The notes under the pieces were generated by a model that worked only from the letters and a program-made list of their open reading frames with translations, was not told the DNA's origin and did no database searches. The position numbers were made by a program, and so were the translations under genes. This document shows, in pieces, positions 45,439 through 55,524 of a stretch of 64,000 nt of DNA. The number at the start of each line of letters is the position of its first letter. Position 1 is the first letter of the stretch. Where the stretch lies: NCBI GenBank assembly GCA_024349245.1, contig JALDNG010000784.1, forward strand, positions 1-64,000, given 5' to 3'. The DNA is from Neodontobutis hainanensis (Eukaryota > Chordata > Actinopteri > Gobiiformes > Odontobutidae).

Positions 45439-46407
45439 CTGTGAGAAAAGACACAAAGGAAAAAGGAAATCAGGAAATAAATCTTTGTATTTACTTTATA
45501 GATGTATTATACTGTGCTGTTCAGTGCATATTTTCATTTCATGGGCTTTAAAATAAGTAGGTAAATTTCTAAAACTTAAGGGTGCATAATTAAAATAATC
45601 TTGCATTCTTCCAGGCATTCTTGCATTATCTTAAGCATTTACACCTGGAACACTGAACCAAATAAATGATACGGTTTATGATATCACTGCACTGTCCCAA
45701 CTTTAAGCCCCCGGGTCAGAACCAATCCCACAGAAACTGAAACTAGACAACATGTGTGAGGAATGTAATGAGCCTGCTCTGTGCCAAATCAACAGTGGCC
45801 ATGACGTATTCCACAAACCAGTTCTAATTATACACTTGTGCTCATAAGTACATATCCTGGAAGAATTTGAAAATTTTGGGAGTTGAGAATATGAATGAAC
45901 TTCTGAACTGAAAATATTTTATTCATAGTTAGTGGTTTGGTGAAGCCATTTATTATAAAAACATTTGTGTTTACTCTTTTAAAATGATAATGACAACAGA
46001 CACTATCCAAATGAACTTGTTTAAAAGATTACACAAACAACTACAAGGTTAAGACAACATTGCCCAATCAATGATGCAATTCACAGCTACATATGCTGCA
46101 CTATTCCAGACGCTAGTGAGACTTGAACATGCATATTGAGTGTTCTCTGTCTCAGGCCTGTCTTGTGGTGAATAAATCTTCTGCTCTAAGTCATGCATTC
46201 TGTGTCTTTCAGTCTATCTTGTCTCAAATCCAATCGGCTAAATAGAGGTGGTCAGCAGCTTTCTACAACAGTGAGGTCCAAAAGCGTCACTAGTACCTCT
46301 AGTACTACACAAAATATCTACTAGAAGTACTAGTGTGCTCAAAAATGTGCACTGGTAATAGTAGCTTTCCATAGAAGGGTTAACTAAGAATCCCCCATGT
46401 GTCTCAC
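45439..46407. other. Channel intron, nothing else recognised
   Basis: No exon or known repeat between the domain II S1 and S2 exons. Confidence 0.4.
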
Positions 46408-46579
46408 CTGTTGGTAATGTTCCATAGCGATCACAAAAATACTTAAGAAATTCACAAAAAGGATCACTCGGTCGAAGCAGTCGGTGGCAACATATTTTTT
46501 GAGGTGTTCCCTGAAATAGGCATAGACTTTTCGCCGGATCTCTATTTGAGCGCTGTCAGATGGAGGCCGTCTGTGGGAC
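46408..46579 (-). CDS. Channel domain II S1 exon
   Basis: 172 bp between atattag and GTGAGA, open. It reads SDSAQIEIRRKVYAYFREHL, then a helix FDRVILFVNFLSIFVIAMEH followed by YQQ. T-type domain II starts similarly (IRRIVDSKYF...AILVNTLSMGIEYHEQ). Confidence 0.72.
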
Positions 46580-46859
46580 CTAATATAAGAACTGAAAAGA
46601 TGCAGTTTTTCAAAATGTGATTTTACTGTAGTTCAGACACCTGCTAATAAACCAGCAGCTGTAATAATCTTTCTGAGGCTATGTCCAAATTTATTTACAC
46701 AGCATTGTATTTTTCTATTCCTAAAAGTCCCTATTGATATATTATTTGAAAAAGTAAGGTCATGAACACAAAGAACACAGTAATACAGTTAAGTCTCTGT
46801 CTAACCTCATTTCAAAGTAGACTTTTGTAAGAATCTAGTTGCTTGTTCTTTTAAAGAAC

Positions 46860-46968
46860 TGCAACTTGTATTCTATCTTCTTGTTCTTCATGCTGCTGCT
46901 GCTCATGAACATTGAGAACTGGGTACTAATCACTACAGCACACACGTTCGTCATGACAAATGCTCGAG
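46860..46968 (-). CDS. Channel domain I S6 end exon
   Basis: Preceded by tcacatcag. It reads AFVMTNVCAVVISTQFSMFM, matching FFMINLCLVVIATQFSE at the end of T-type domain I S6. No clean donor is found; the frame runs to about 46,860. Confidence 0.58.
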
Positions 46969-47849
46969 CTGATGTGAAAGAAGAGCAGTCACTTTAAAAC
47001 CACAACATAAAAGACAGGAAGTAAAAGAAGAATAAGAAAAAACAGACAGCTTCAGTGAATGTCAGTCTGAGGAGTGTTCAAATGAGTATCTGAGTTTGGG
47101 AAAAGAGGCCAGTGGGTTTCAGTATCACAAAGAGAGCTTGGGAGTACGCCAGTTAGCTTTGTTTCCGTTGTCATTTAAAAAAATACTCCAGAGCACCTGT
47201 ACAGCGGCTGTACTTTAAGAACTACAGGACAGAGACACGTAATGAGACCTGTACCCTGCCAAATGGCCTTTAGTAGCTTAGATCATTCATTTGTAGGCTT
47301 CACCCTGTTCTTGAGATTTGTTCTTTTAGAAGAACATTTTTCAGTTAATGTAAAAAAGATTTGGTGAAAATCCTCTTAAGTAGGGTTTAAGTAGATATTT
47401 CTACACAAGAAGCTTCATGAATGAGGCGACCATTCTTTTTCCTAAGTCCAAAAGTAATTTCTCACCACATGTAACAAAAATGGGAACTAAAAGAAAAATA
47501 AGGTGTGCCCCAATCTCTCACGTCTCTGATCTACCCATTTCGACAACAGAATGTAGAACAAATTTACACAACTGATGATTTAAAAACGCAACACTATCAA
47601 GTTGGTGAGAATTCATCAATCAAGTGAGAACTATGTATACACTTTCTGGTGTTAATGATATTGATTTTGCTGTTCATTTAAAAACCAGTGTATGCAAAAA
47701 TTTTCACCAAAATAAAAAGGCATTATGAATTAGTTTTTCTTTCTCTTTTGACTTTGATTTGAAATTTCGCCAAATACAGCTTTCAGGGTATATACTAAAG
47801 CTTAAGGGTATATCTTTGCCTCTGTAAAATATAAAAATCGAATACTTAC
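46969..47849. other. Channel intron, nothing else recognised
   Basis: No exon or known repeat recognised between the two halves of domain I S6. Confidence 0.4.
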
Positions 47850-47942
47850 CACAGTCACAACTATAAAAAATAAAAAACTCCAAAAAGAAAAGGCATCCAT
47901 GACAAAATACATGATTTCTGACCATCCTTCCAGTGTGATGAC
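47850..47942 (-). CDS. Channel domain I pore helix and S6 start exon
   Basis: 93 bp, 31 codons, between atcctcag and GTAAGT, open. It reads [20 protein letters not shown] then [16 protein letters not shown] carries the pore glutamate, as in all T-type domain I pores. Confidence 0.82.
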
Positions 47943-48504
47943 CTGAGGATTTTCAAATGAAAAATACACAGATCAATAAAGAGTTCAAAGACAAATCTGT
48001 TCAGGTGAGTAGATACTTGAGATATTAAAAAAAAAAAAAAAGTGCATGTACATAATTATTCAAAGCCTTTGCCATAACACTCAAAATTGAGCTCAGACAC
48101 GGTTGTGTTCAAAAAATTACATACCCTGGCAGAATTTTTGTTTTTTTTTGGCCATTTTCCAAAGAATATGAATGATAACATAAAAAACTTTTTTTCCAGC
48201 TCATTACTGTTTTTTTTTTTTTAAATAAATTTTAACGTTTAATTTAAACTTTTTTAAAGTTTTTATTGTGGGGTATTGTTTGTAGAATTTTGAGACAAAT
48301 TATGAATTTAATCAATTTTGGGAAAAGGCTGTAACATAAAATGTGGAAAAAGTGAAGCACTGTGAATATGTTTCTGATGCACTGTACAAGTGATCATACT
48401 GTTTACATAATTATTTATTGTTTTATTTGTCCTGTGTGTGTATTGTGTATGTAAAGCATCCTCTGAAAAGCGCTATTTAAATTTGATTTATTATTATTAC
48501 TCAC

Positions 48505-48796
48505 CTGAAATATAGCTATCCAAGCATAACCAATGTCGTCAAAGTTAATGATTCCTTCATAAGGGTTCTCGTCTCCACGTTGACACTCTCTGTACAAACT
48601 GTTCCAGTTCACACAGTCGTGAGAGTCATTAAACGAAGCCAGGGCCTGACTCTCAGGTAAAACCATGCACTGGGTGTTGTTTTTGACTGTAGATGGTACG
48701 TTACTGCAATGCTGACCATCGTTGTCAAATGGTGAACAGATGAAGGGTGAGTTGTTAGGGTCAGAGTAGAAAGGATGCATGGTCCTGTTGTACTGT
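48505..48796 (-). CDS. Channel domain I outer-pore exon
   Basis: 292 bp between ctcctcag and GTGAGT, open. It reads QYNRTMHPFYSDPNNSPFIC, then a long extracellular turret with several cysteines and sequons (NRT, NNT, NDS). It ends CVNWNSLYREC, then NPYEGIINFDDIGYAWIAIF and Q. This strongly matches T-type domain I (SPFICS... CVNWNQYY..C..G..NPF.GAINFDNIGYAWIAIFQ). Confidence 0.85.
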
Positions 48797-49247
48797 CTGA
48801 GGAGAGACATAGAGACATACACACTTTAATACTTTTTGTCTGTAGACAATGAAGACAAAACCAATCATCTGATAAATACAGAAGTCTAGCAATACTTTTG
48901 AAAGCAACAGCCAAATGTGAGACTAAAGCCATTGCTCAATGCTTATAGGTCCAGTTGCATAATATATATTTAACATGTGTTGACGCTGCAACTCTCTATA
49001 TCCATATCACAAAAGACTGCTGGAAATGCAACATTGTTAGTATTCCATTTATCTTTCAGACTTTGAATGACCAAATCAAACATTTGTGCCCAGATTGGAT
49101 ATAAAGGTATGTTGATTTGCTGAGTGACAGATCAAGTTTATGTAGGATTCCTTAAGTCTTTGGCGAGCTACTTAGAAAGTTGCAACGTGATGGAGATGGT
49201 GGACTTTCAAGGGAGGAAAAAGCCCTAGACTATACTTTTAAACTTAC

Positions 49248-49402
49248 GTTACATCAGCTCCGAAAGCAGCGGTTGCGTAGCTGTCCCTTCCACAGCTGCA
49301 CTGCTGCAATGCCGAAGACGATGATGAGCAGGTTGAAGAGCAGAAGGACATTAGAGAACATGGGCAGGGTTTCTAAAATGGTCTCCACAGTTCTCCGCAG
49401 GC
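49248..49402 (-). pseudogene. Channel domain I S5 exon
   Basis: Between gagcag and GTAAGT. It reads TILETLPMFSNVLLLFNLLI, IVFGIAAVQLWKGQLRNRCF, then RS and a TGA just before the donor. T-type domain I has LLLDTLPMLGNVLLLC...VGVQLWAGLLRNRCF. The TGA may mark a shift or a donor used a few bases earlier. Confidence 0.75.
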
Positions 49403-49503
49403 CTGCTCAAACAGGTTAGATAATTGATTTGAACTGCACTTGTTGTCTCAATTTTATTTCAGTGTTTTTTTTACTATGTTTGTGGTTTGGAAAAAAGACT
49501 TAC

Positions 49504-49595
49504 ATGTTATCCTTCTTATCAGGCGCAGTGGCCTCAGAGAATCTAACAACCAGAAGAGGTCAATCCGGAAAAAACTCAAAACATATCCCAGCAGC
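49504..49595 (-). CDS. Channel domain I S3-S4 exon
   Basis: 92 bp between tttaag and GTAAGT, open. It reads LLGYVLSFFRIDLFWLLDSL then RPLRLIRRIT, with the arginine spacing of an S4 voltage sensor (RPLR..RR). Confidence 0.65.
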
Positions 49596-49698
49596 CTTAA
49601 AGGACAACACAGACAAAATATCATTAATAACATAAGTGCAAAAGTGGTTGATCACAAAGCAGCGTTGTTGTATATGTGTTTATTTGTTGGATACTCAC

Positions 49699-49788
49699 TC
49701 AACAGCAATAATGAAGGCATCGAAACAGTTCCACTTGTTTCGTAGATAACTGTGTTCATGACGGAAGACACCGTGAGCCAACACATTC
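49699..49788 (-). pseudogene. Channel domain I S2-S3 exon, truncated
   Basis: The donor is GTGAGT. It reads VNVLAHGVFRHEHSYLRNKW then NCFDAFIIAV, matching KMVALGIFG...YLGDTWNRLDFFIV. Its 5' part (S2 start, FFVIETSM) is present in copy B (55,445-55,524) but absent here: the sequence jumps to ttaacattcc, as if about 80 bp were deleted. Confidence 0.7.
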
Positions 49789-51061
49789 ACCTTAACATTC
49801 CTTGAAGAACTGCCACACATTAAAATGACTGTCTTTCAGAGTGATTGTATTTTGATCTCTCACTCAACAATGTGTTTTATTTTCCTAAAAATGCCTGAGC
49901 AGATGCTAAATGAAAAGTTATACATTTTGAAATTTGAATTTGTTAGTCTGGACAGTAGCCAGTATAATTTATTATTCCAATGTTTCAATAAACATACACT
50001 GCAATGCTGTGGGGTAGAGACTTGTCCAAATGATCCTGCTGCTTTCATTTAAAACACACAGTTAAATTGATTTATGACAAGTAACGTGGTTTTATAGCAG
50101 TCGGTCATCTTGGTTGGCATTCTCTTTTGTCACTGCCATAGGAAATTATTAAACCCAAAAAATACAGTATAATTGTATGTCTACGAATTCTGCACCGATC
50201 TAAGAAACATCTCCTGGATGCACTGGTGCGCATCATCAGGTGTTTTCGGTTCTCGCAGCATCAGACACCTTCGCCCAGGCGACCCAGCCAGGGTAATAAG
50301 GCCCGATTTGCGCACCAGAAGCTACCCATGGATCAGACCTCTTGATTCAAAGCTAATAAATCCAAAGCTTTCTCTGCAGCTTCACTAGATGTCTCTCTTC
50401 TTGGCTGCCCCCATAACGCTTGGGGGCACGAAAGGGATGGTATTTCCTAAATGTAGCTTAGCTTCTGATGTGCGTTTCTAAATCACTTCAGTATTTCCTC
50501 AATACTATATTTAGATGGATATGAACAGGTTTTAAGTGGATTTGAACAAGATTTAGTTGGATTTGAACAGGCTTTAGTTGGATTTGAATGGGTTTAAGAT
50601 GTAGGCGCGGGCATGAACTGGTACCAGTTCATTAGCCCCATAAGATAAACCTGTTCAAATCCATCTAAAACGACTGAAACAAATGAATAAAAAATGAATG
50701 GTTTTAGATGGATTTGAACAGGTTTAAATGGGTTTGAACAGGTTTCTAATGAAGCAATGAAGCTTTCAAAACTGCTTCGCCACTTGGAGACCAAGCCCCC
50801 TACATTAAAAGACACGTTTGTGTCTGACGCGTCTGTGCTTGGAGGCTTGCAATATTCATGTTAACAGACTAGCTAGAAATATAACATCAAAATGGGGTTT
50901 AAATTAAGGCTTAATATGATGAATATGATGAATATGATTAATATGATTAATATGATTAATCTTAATATGCAAAACTGAGGTTACTGAGCTGAAAACTGGA
51001 AAATATAAGGCGGCATGCCATCTACAATAAATTACAATAATTTGGAAAACAACTAATGCAA
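49789..51061. other. Intergenic, no gene seen
   Basis: Holds a short minisatellite (listed) and no convincing exon. A 71-codon plus-strand frame at 50,173-50,388 has no recognised features. Confidence 0.45.
50505..50750. repeat. Minisatellite of 21-22 bp (ggatttgaacaggtttta)
   Basis: Units such as tggatttgaacaggctttag recur about five times at 50,515-50,600. An inverted pair (aacctgttcaaatccatc at about 50,648 and gatggatttgaacaggttt at about 50,707) flanks a short spacer. Confidence 0.7.
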
Positions 51062-51065
51062 TATA

Positions 51066-51300
51066 GTAAATGGCATGCATTTATATAGCACCCTTCTCGG
51101 GCACCCAAATCGCTTTACATCTTGTTTCCACTCTCCCCATTCACTCCTGGGGCAGACAGAGAGGGCTGCCATTCACTGCAGGTAAGGTGGGTTAACTGTC
51201 CTGCCCAAGAACACAATAACAGCATGAACAGGGCAGGCGGGATTTGAACCGCCAACCTTCTGGTTATAGGACAACTGCATTGAGCCACTGCGGTGGCTCA
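51066..51300 (-). mobile_element. tRNA-derived SINE, second type
   Basis: Minus-strand head with AGTGGCTCAATGC and box B GGTTCAAATCCC, middle GGGCAGGACAGTTAACCCAC, and a tail GATGTAAAGCGATTTGGGTG then GGGTGCTATATAAATGC. The tail differs from the other SINEs in the window. Confidence 0.75.
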
Positions 51301-51483
51301 ATAGTTATTAAACATGGATCAATACAAGAAAGAAGGCGTGATGTATGATTATAATGTTACAAACAGGACTGAACCAACCTGATGGAGCATGACTCGAGAA
51401 GAAGAAAGAAAATAAAAGCTCACAAATATATTACAGACTGAACAAAAATAAAGTAGTGAAAAATTGGTTTTATTTAGTCTCAC

Positions 51484-51575
51484 CTTTGCAAAGTGAAGCA
51501 GAATCATCAGCAGCACAATTATTACCACTGTTCCACAAACGCGTCGCTCAATAAAACTGTTTTCATTGGACACAG
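51484..51575 (-). CDS. Transmembrane exon of copy B
   Basis: 92 bp between ttattacag and GTGAGA, open. It reads AVSNENSFIERRVCG then TVVIIVLLMILLHFA, a single hydrophobic helix followed by lysine. No cytoplasmic tail exon was found in the next 1.5 kb. Confidence 0.65.
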
Positions 51576-51779
51576 CTGTAATAAATGTAAGTCTGTTAGC
51601 ATCAGGCTCATCAAAAAACATCAGAGTTTGTGTTTTGACCAGTTACCATCCATAGCACTGGATCATTCCTGGACAATTAAAACCACCAAAACAAATAAAA
51701 GTCTGAGGTGTTGTATCTTCATAAAGCAGTGTCTCATCCAGTGTTTTACCATTAGACTGTAAATATTAATATTACTCAC

Positions 51780-52043
51780 ATTTGACTGAGATCCAACTCT
51801 CTGGAGAAGTCCAGATCCGTGGAGATCTTTGGCCTTGTTCTTGTGCCTCACATTTATAAAAACCCTGGTCAGACTTGGACACTGCAGAGATGTTGAACTC
51901 AGTTTAGGGTCCATTTTGGATTAGTTTTCCATTTTTATAGAAAAGGACAGAAGAAAGAGCAGTAGATGTTTTCAGTTTACAGCCGAGAGAAACAGGTCGT
52001 CCCTCAGTCACAGGATGAACAGGACTCACAAGGACAACATCAC
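51780..52043 (-). pseudogene. Membrane-proximal Ig exon of copy B, stop codon
   Basis: Between ttcacag and GTGAGT. It reads GDVVLVSPVHPVTEGRPVSL, first cysteine in GCKLKT, VLFYKNGKLIQNGP, then TAA, then TEFNISAVSKSDQGFYKCEA with the second cysteine. The single stop (about 51,918) is the only visible fault. Copy A has no such exon in this window. Confidence 0.75.
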
Positions 52044-52143
52044 CTGTGAAAAGTCAGACTTGTACTATTACATTATCACAGCAATAAAAATAATATGATG
52101 GTGTAGTAATCTATTATATGAAAAATGAAATGAAAAAACCTAC

Positions 52144-52252
52144 TGTGAAAAGTGATGTTGAGGGCATTGCTCAGTTCTCCTGATCCAGACTCACACCAAA
52201 AAGTGCTGTGATCTGTCAGGACTCACTGTGAGAGACACTGGGGACTCAACAT
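52144..52252 (-). pseudogene. Ig exon of copy B with its middle deleted
   Basis: It starts as the A exon at 10,135 (DVESPVSLTVSPDRSQHF) and jumps, within cacttt, to WCESGSGELSNALNITFHS and a GTAGGT donor. The missing middle is exactly the part that A keeps, and the end is the part that A lost to the array. Together they define the full exon. Confidence 0.75.
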
Positions 52253-52353
52253 CTGCAAAACAACAAGTGCATAAATAATGAAGAATGAAAATAACATAAA
52301 CACTTACAGTTTCTAAATATCTCTGAATGATTAGCAATAAATAAACATCCTAC

Positions 52354-52651
52354 CTTTAGTCCAGACAAACTTGGGCTGACTGTATTCAGAGTAAAACAGT
52401 GGGCGTCCTCGTCCTGCTCTACACACAAACCCTGCTGTGTTGGTCTGGTGCTGACGCTGAAGGAGTCCTGTTCAGTCCCATTACTGTGACCTGGGAGCAG
52501 CTCATATCTGTAAGAGTCTGATGAATGAGGAACAGCCTTGTACCAGTAAAGGTCCATCCTGCAGGCGGCTGTTTAACACCACAGCTCAGAGAGACAGAGA
52601 CTCCAGGAGTCAGCCATGCGAAGACACAGACAGGACAGGCTGGAGTTTACC
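52354..52651 (-). pseudogene. Ig exon of copy B (paralogue of 10,237-10,535)
   Basis: 298 bp against 299 in A. It loses frame at about 52,456 (one base missing after SFSV), where A is intact. It is correct at about 52,408 (GRGRPLFYS), where A is broken. The faults are therefore independent. Confidence 0.75.
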
Positions 52652-52737
52652 TGTTTGAACACTCATTAGATTTCATTTGTTAAATTACATAAAGGATTTT
52701 ACAATTTATTTTGAACAAAAACGTTGTCCATACTCAC

Positions 52738-52986
52738 TCAGTACGTCCAGTCTGGTCTCTCTGCTCCACAGTGTTGTGAGATCTGGAGCTCTTTCTCCTC
52801 TACATCTGTAGTGTCCACTGTCAGACTCAGTAACTCTGGAGATTGTATATTCTCTTGTTGTTTGATGTAGGACTGAACCGATCCTGCTCCACTGATACGT
52901 CCACTCAGTGTTTCCTCTGTCCTCAATCTCACCTGAGAGTGAGCCTCTCTCAGAAGATCTCAGACCAGTTGGGAGACACTGTGGGT
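52738..52986 (-). pseudogene. Ig exon of copy B (paralogue of 11,360-11,629)
   Basis: Its second half reads through to LSTLW...RETRLDVL without the A deletion. Its first half has several deletions (about 52,930-52,985) that remove the frame of the first cysteine region. Confidence 0.7.
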
Positions 52987-53146
52987 ACTTTTAAAAATAA
53001 CAAATATATCATCCTAACATAATATGAGATAATACCGTATATCTTTATACCTTTTTTAAAAATCCAACTTTAATAAATTATTTTTAATTTAATTCAACAC
53101 AAACACTTTTATTTAGATCTACATATAAAAACATAACTATATTCAC

Positions 53147-53290
53147 CAGTTTCTAAAACAGTGACAATGTTACTTTCAGATGTGAGGATATATCCCATCC
53201 TCTGCAGGAGTACACACCTCCATCTGAGACTGACACCAGCTGAGTTTTCTTTCACTGTTCCCCTCTGAGAGTCAGAGTCTCACTTTTGTA
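53147..53290 (-). pseudogene. Ig exon fragment of copy B (paralogue of 14,400-14,658)
   Basis: Only the last half of the exon matches (SVSDGG-type and VTVLET-type end). The donor is degenerate (GTGAAT). Homology stops near 53,290, which marks the left edge of the roughly 8-kb deletion relative to copy A. Confidence 0.6.
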
Positions 53291-54419
53291 TAAATAAGTT
53301 ATTGTTAATGTCACCTGCATATCTGGTTTGGATTGATGGCTGCTGGTCTGTGAGCAGAAACAAATAGAACTTCGAGAAAAGTGCAATGGTATGTTTGGTT
53401 TTAAGTGTTGAAGTGTAGTATAAGTGTGTTTTAAATGTGCATTTAGTTATATGTCCAGGTTTCTGGCCAAAAAAGACCCCAGAGAAACAAACACACTAAA
53501 AGGTTCCGGGTCAGACCAAGGCAGGGAATGTGAGGGAAAACAAAGTGGGTTGTGAATGGTTTAGGGGTTTCAGTGAGTACAAGTCTTTGGTTTTTAGGGT
53601 TTGTAAATCGTATTTGTTTTTACATATGGTCTATGGTTTAGGCTTATTTCAAAGAGAATTCTAACATAGTTATTGTTAATAACTTTTTAAGGGTTTTAAT
53701 GTTTTTTACCCAGTTATTTGAGCAGATGTTATAAACATTTTTTGTTCTGCTGCTGGAGAGGACTGAACTCCACCAGCCTCCATTGCACTTTTTTCACATT
53801 GTGCACTTTGATATTTATTAGAATAATTCACAAACGTCCAGCCACTTCCCAGTCAGCCTACGTAACAAACCCCTTTAATTCCCCTTTATTTAATGGAAAT
53901 TCAGTTGTTAGGGCTCTTCAAATGAGTTAAGGCAGAATTCTTCATCTTCCACAGACTGACTAATGGTAGAGTCTTATGGCAGTCAGAAAGAAGGAGTCCT
54001 TGTGTTGTTCTGTCCTGCAGCTCACTGATCTCAGACGTCCACTTGCTGCTCTCTCTTTTCCTCAGACTGTGGTCCCTGAACTAAAATGAGTTGGACATCC
54101 CTCCAACTCAGTTACATGAGCCTCGTTTCCACTGGAGCAGTATGGGGCAGGTCGGGTCAAAGGTATCTGACCCACCAGATGCACTTTGTCTTTAGAAGAG
54201 CGGCTAGTTTCCTTGTTTGATGTAAATCATCAAAAAGAATGTAATAAACTGAAAAATTTAAATTTATGATTTTTAGGCTCTGTAGGTGGTGTGTGGTTAA
54301 AAGTAACACAGTGTTAAAGAAGAAAATTAGAGATCAGAGATTATTATTATAGTAATTATTTAATTATTCATATTTACAAACATAAACATATGTACAAAAT
54401 AATTTATAATCAACTTATT

Positions 54420-54490
54420 AAAATGAATGAATGAATAAATGGATGAATAAACGAATTAATGAATAAATGAATAAATGAATGAATTAATGA
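54420..54490. repeat. (ATGA/ATAA)n tract, short copy
   Basis: About 70 bp, the counterpart of the 300-bp tract at 23,640. Confidence 0.85.
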
Positions 54491-54800
54491 CATTAATAAT
54501 TGATTCTAGTCATTCTGGTGGCTCCTAGTCAACGTGCTGCCTCTGATACACCTCCTGTTCCAATAAAAGACAGGCTAGTTATGCACGTTATAATTGAATT
54601 TTCAACAAAACAAGCTGGATCTTTAAAACTCTATCCTCTCTATAATATGACCCTGAAGTACACGTTTGAGACTGACTGAGGACTACACTCAGAGCTTAAA
54701 ACAAGTCCCTTGTTATTTTGTGACCTTTTAAACCACAATACAACATAATAATAATAAAAAACATTTGACTTGTAGATGTGATGTGTGCTTTTGGACTTAC

Positions 54801-54959
54801 ATCCCTACTCTCCTCTTGGGCCTGTATAATGGCGGCCACAATAAGGTTCACCAGAACAAACTGGGCTATTATTACTAAAGTAATAATGCACAGGGGGCCA
54901 GCCCAGGACAAGTAGGTTGCACAGTTTATGTCACCTGGTCAACACTTCCTCAAAGTATC
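54801..54959 (-). pseudogene. Cav3-like channel domain IV S6 exon, copy B, stop codon
   Basis: 159 bp as in A, with GTAAGT. It opens DTLRKC and then TGA where A has CGA (arginine), a typical C-to-T change. The rest reads YLSWAGPLCIITLVIIAQFV then LVNLIVAAIIQAQEESR without fault. Confidence 0.8.
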
Positions 54960-55075
54960 CTTTAACAAATCAATGAAAAAACTTAGACATCAAAAATCAC
55001 GGTAGAATTAAAAATATTGTAGATTAATATATATATATTTAGTAAATATTGGGTTACAAAGCAGACCAGGCTCAC

Positions 55076-55184
55076 CTGAAACACAGTGAGCATCGACCAC
55101 AGGATGGAGTCAAAGTTTATCCGTTTATGCACATCTTCTGTGGCAAAGATGAATTTCGATCCAAAGCAGTGCATCCCCAGTAGA
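55076..55184 (-). CDS. Channel domain II S5-pore exon, copy B
   Basis: 109 bp, open, GTGAGC donor. It reads LLGMHCFGSKFIFATEDVHK then RINFDSILWSMLTVFQ, differing from 44,851-44,959 at several residues but in frame. The acceptor is ttcaag instead of ttccag. Confidence 0.7.
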
Positions 55185-55258
55185 CTTGAATAACAGAGAC
55201 ATAGTCAGTAAACCTGCACTCGTAGAACCTCTATCTCTCTATTCTGAGAAGTACTTGC

Positions 55259-55524
55259 CTGAAAACAAAAATGAAAAGCAGCAACAGGGACCAGAGTGGA
55301 ATGGCATCTTTCATGGACTTTATTAGAACTAGAATTAGTTTCCTCAGGTTAGGATGGGACTTAATGAGGCGCACTAGACGCAGCAAGCGAAAGACACGCA
55401 GCACCGCATCGAAACAGTTCCACTTGTTTCACAGATAACTCTGTTTATGACCAAAGACTCCGTGAGCCAACACATTCATACTGGTTTCAATCACAAAGAA
55501 GCTGAAGAAAGAGTAATCCAGAAT
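55259..55524 (-). pseudogene. Chimeric channel exon: domain I S2-S3 joined to domain II S4-S5
   Basis: The acceptor gaccag at 55,525 is followed by ILDYSFFSFFVIETSMNVLA, HGVFGHKQSYL, a TGA, then NKWNCFDA from domain I. Without an intron it continues VLRVFRLLRLVRLI (domain II S4) and PLWSLLLLFIFVF (S5) to a gcaagt donor. At the other locus these two parts are separate exons about 4.5 kb apart. The join shares two bases (gc) between the parents, as in microhomology joining. Confidence 0.75.

Larger units (their letters stand above)
43990..49788 (-). pseudogene. Divergent T-type (Cav3-like) calcium channel, domains I and II
   Basis: Ten minus-strand exons in order code domain I S2-S3, S4, S5, pore loop and S6, then domain II S1, S2-S3, S4-S5, the outer pore turret, and pore loop plus S6. 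Pore-loop residues TLEGW (domain I) and TQEDW (domain II) match the EE of the T-type EEDD filter. Domain IV, with TGDNW, lies further along the same strand at 24.2-26.3 kb. Channels of this family let calcium into cells near resting voltage. Several exons carry shifts, the first is truncated, and domain III is not seen, so this locus is probably dead. No 5' end before domain I S2 was found. Confidence 0.75.
51484..53290 (-). pseudogene. Fc-receptor-like Ig receptor, copy B (damaged, 3' half)
   Basis: A minus-strand paralogue of copy A. It keeps exons matching A exons at 14,400 (partial), 11,360, 10,237 and 10,135. It has lost those at 11,038 and 10,630, and it adds what A lacks: the end of the last shared Ig domain, one further Ig exon, and a transmembrane exon. 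The signal peptide and N-terminal Ig exon are absent. There are stops and shifts in most exons. It therefore shows how copy A should have ended. Confidence 0.78.
53430..54990. repeat. Segmental duplication, copy B part 1
   Basis: Matches 22,630-24,470 with few differences apart from the shorter ATGA tract. It contains the domain IV S6 exon. Confidence 0.88.

Noticed and set aside
50173..50388. 71-codon plus-strand frame
   Set aside because: No splice sites, repeats or motifs that support it.
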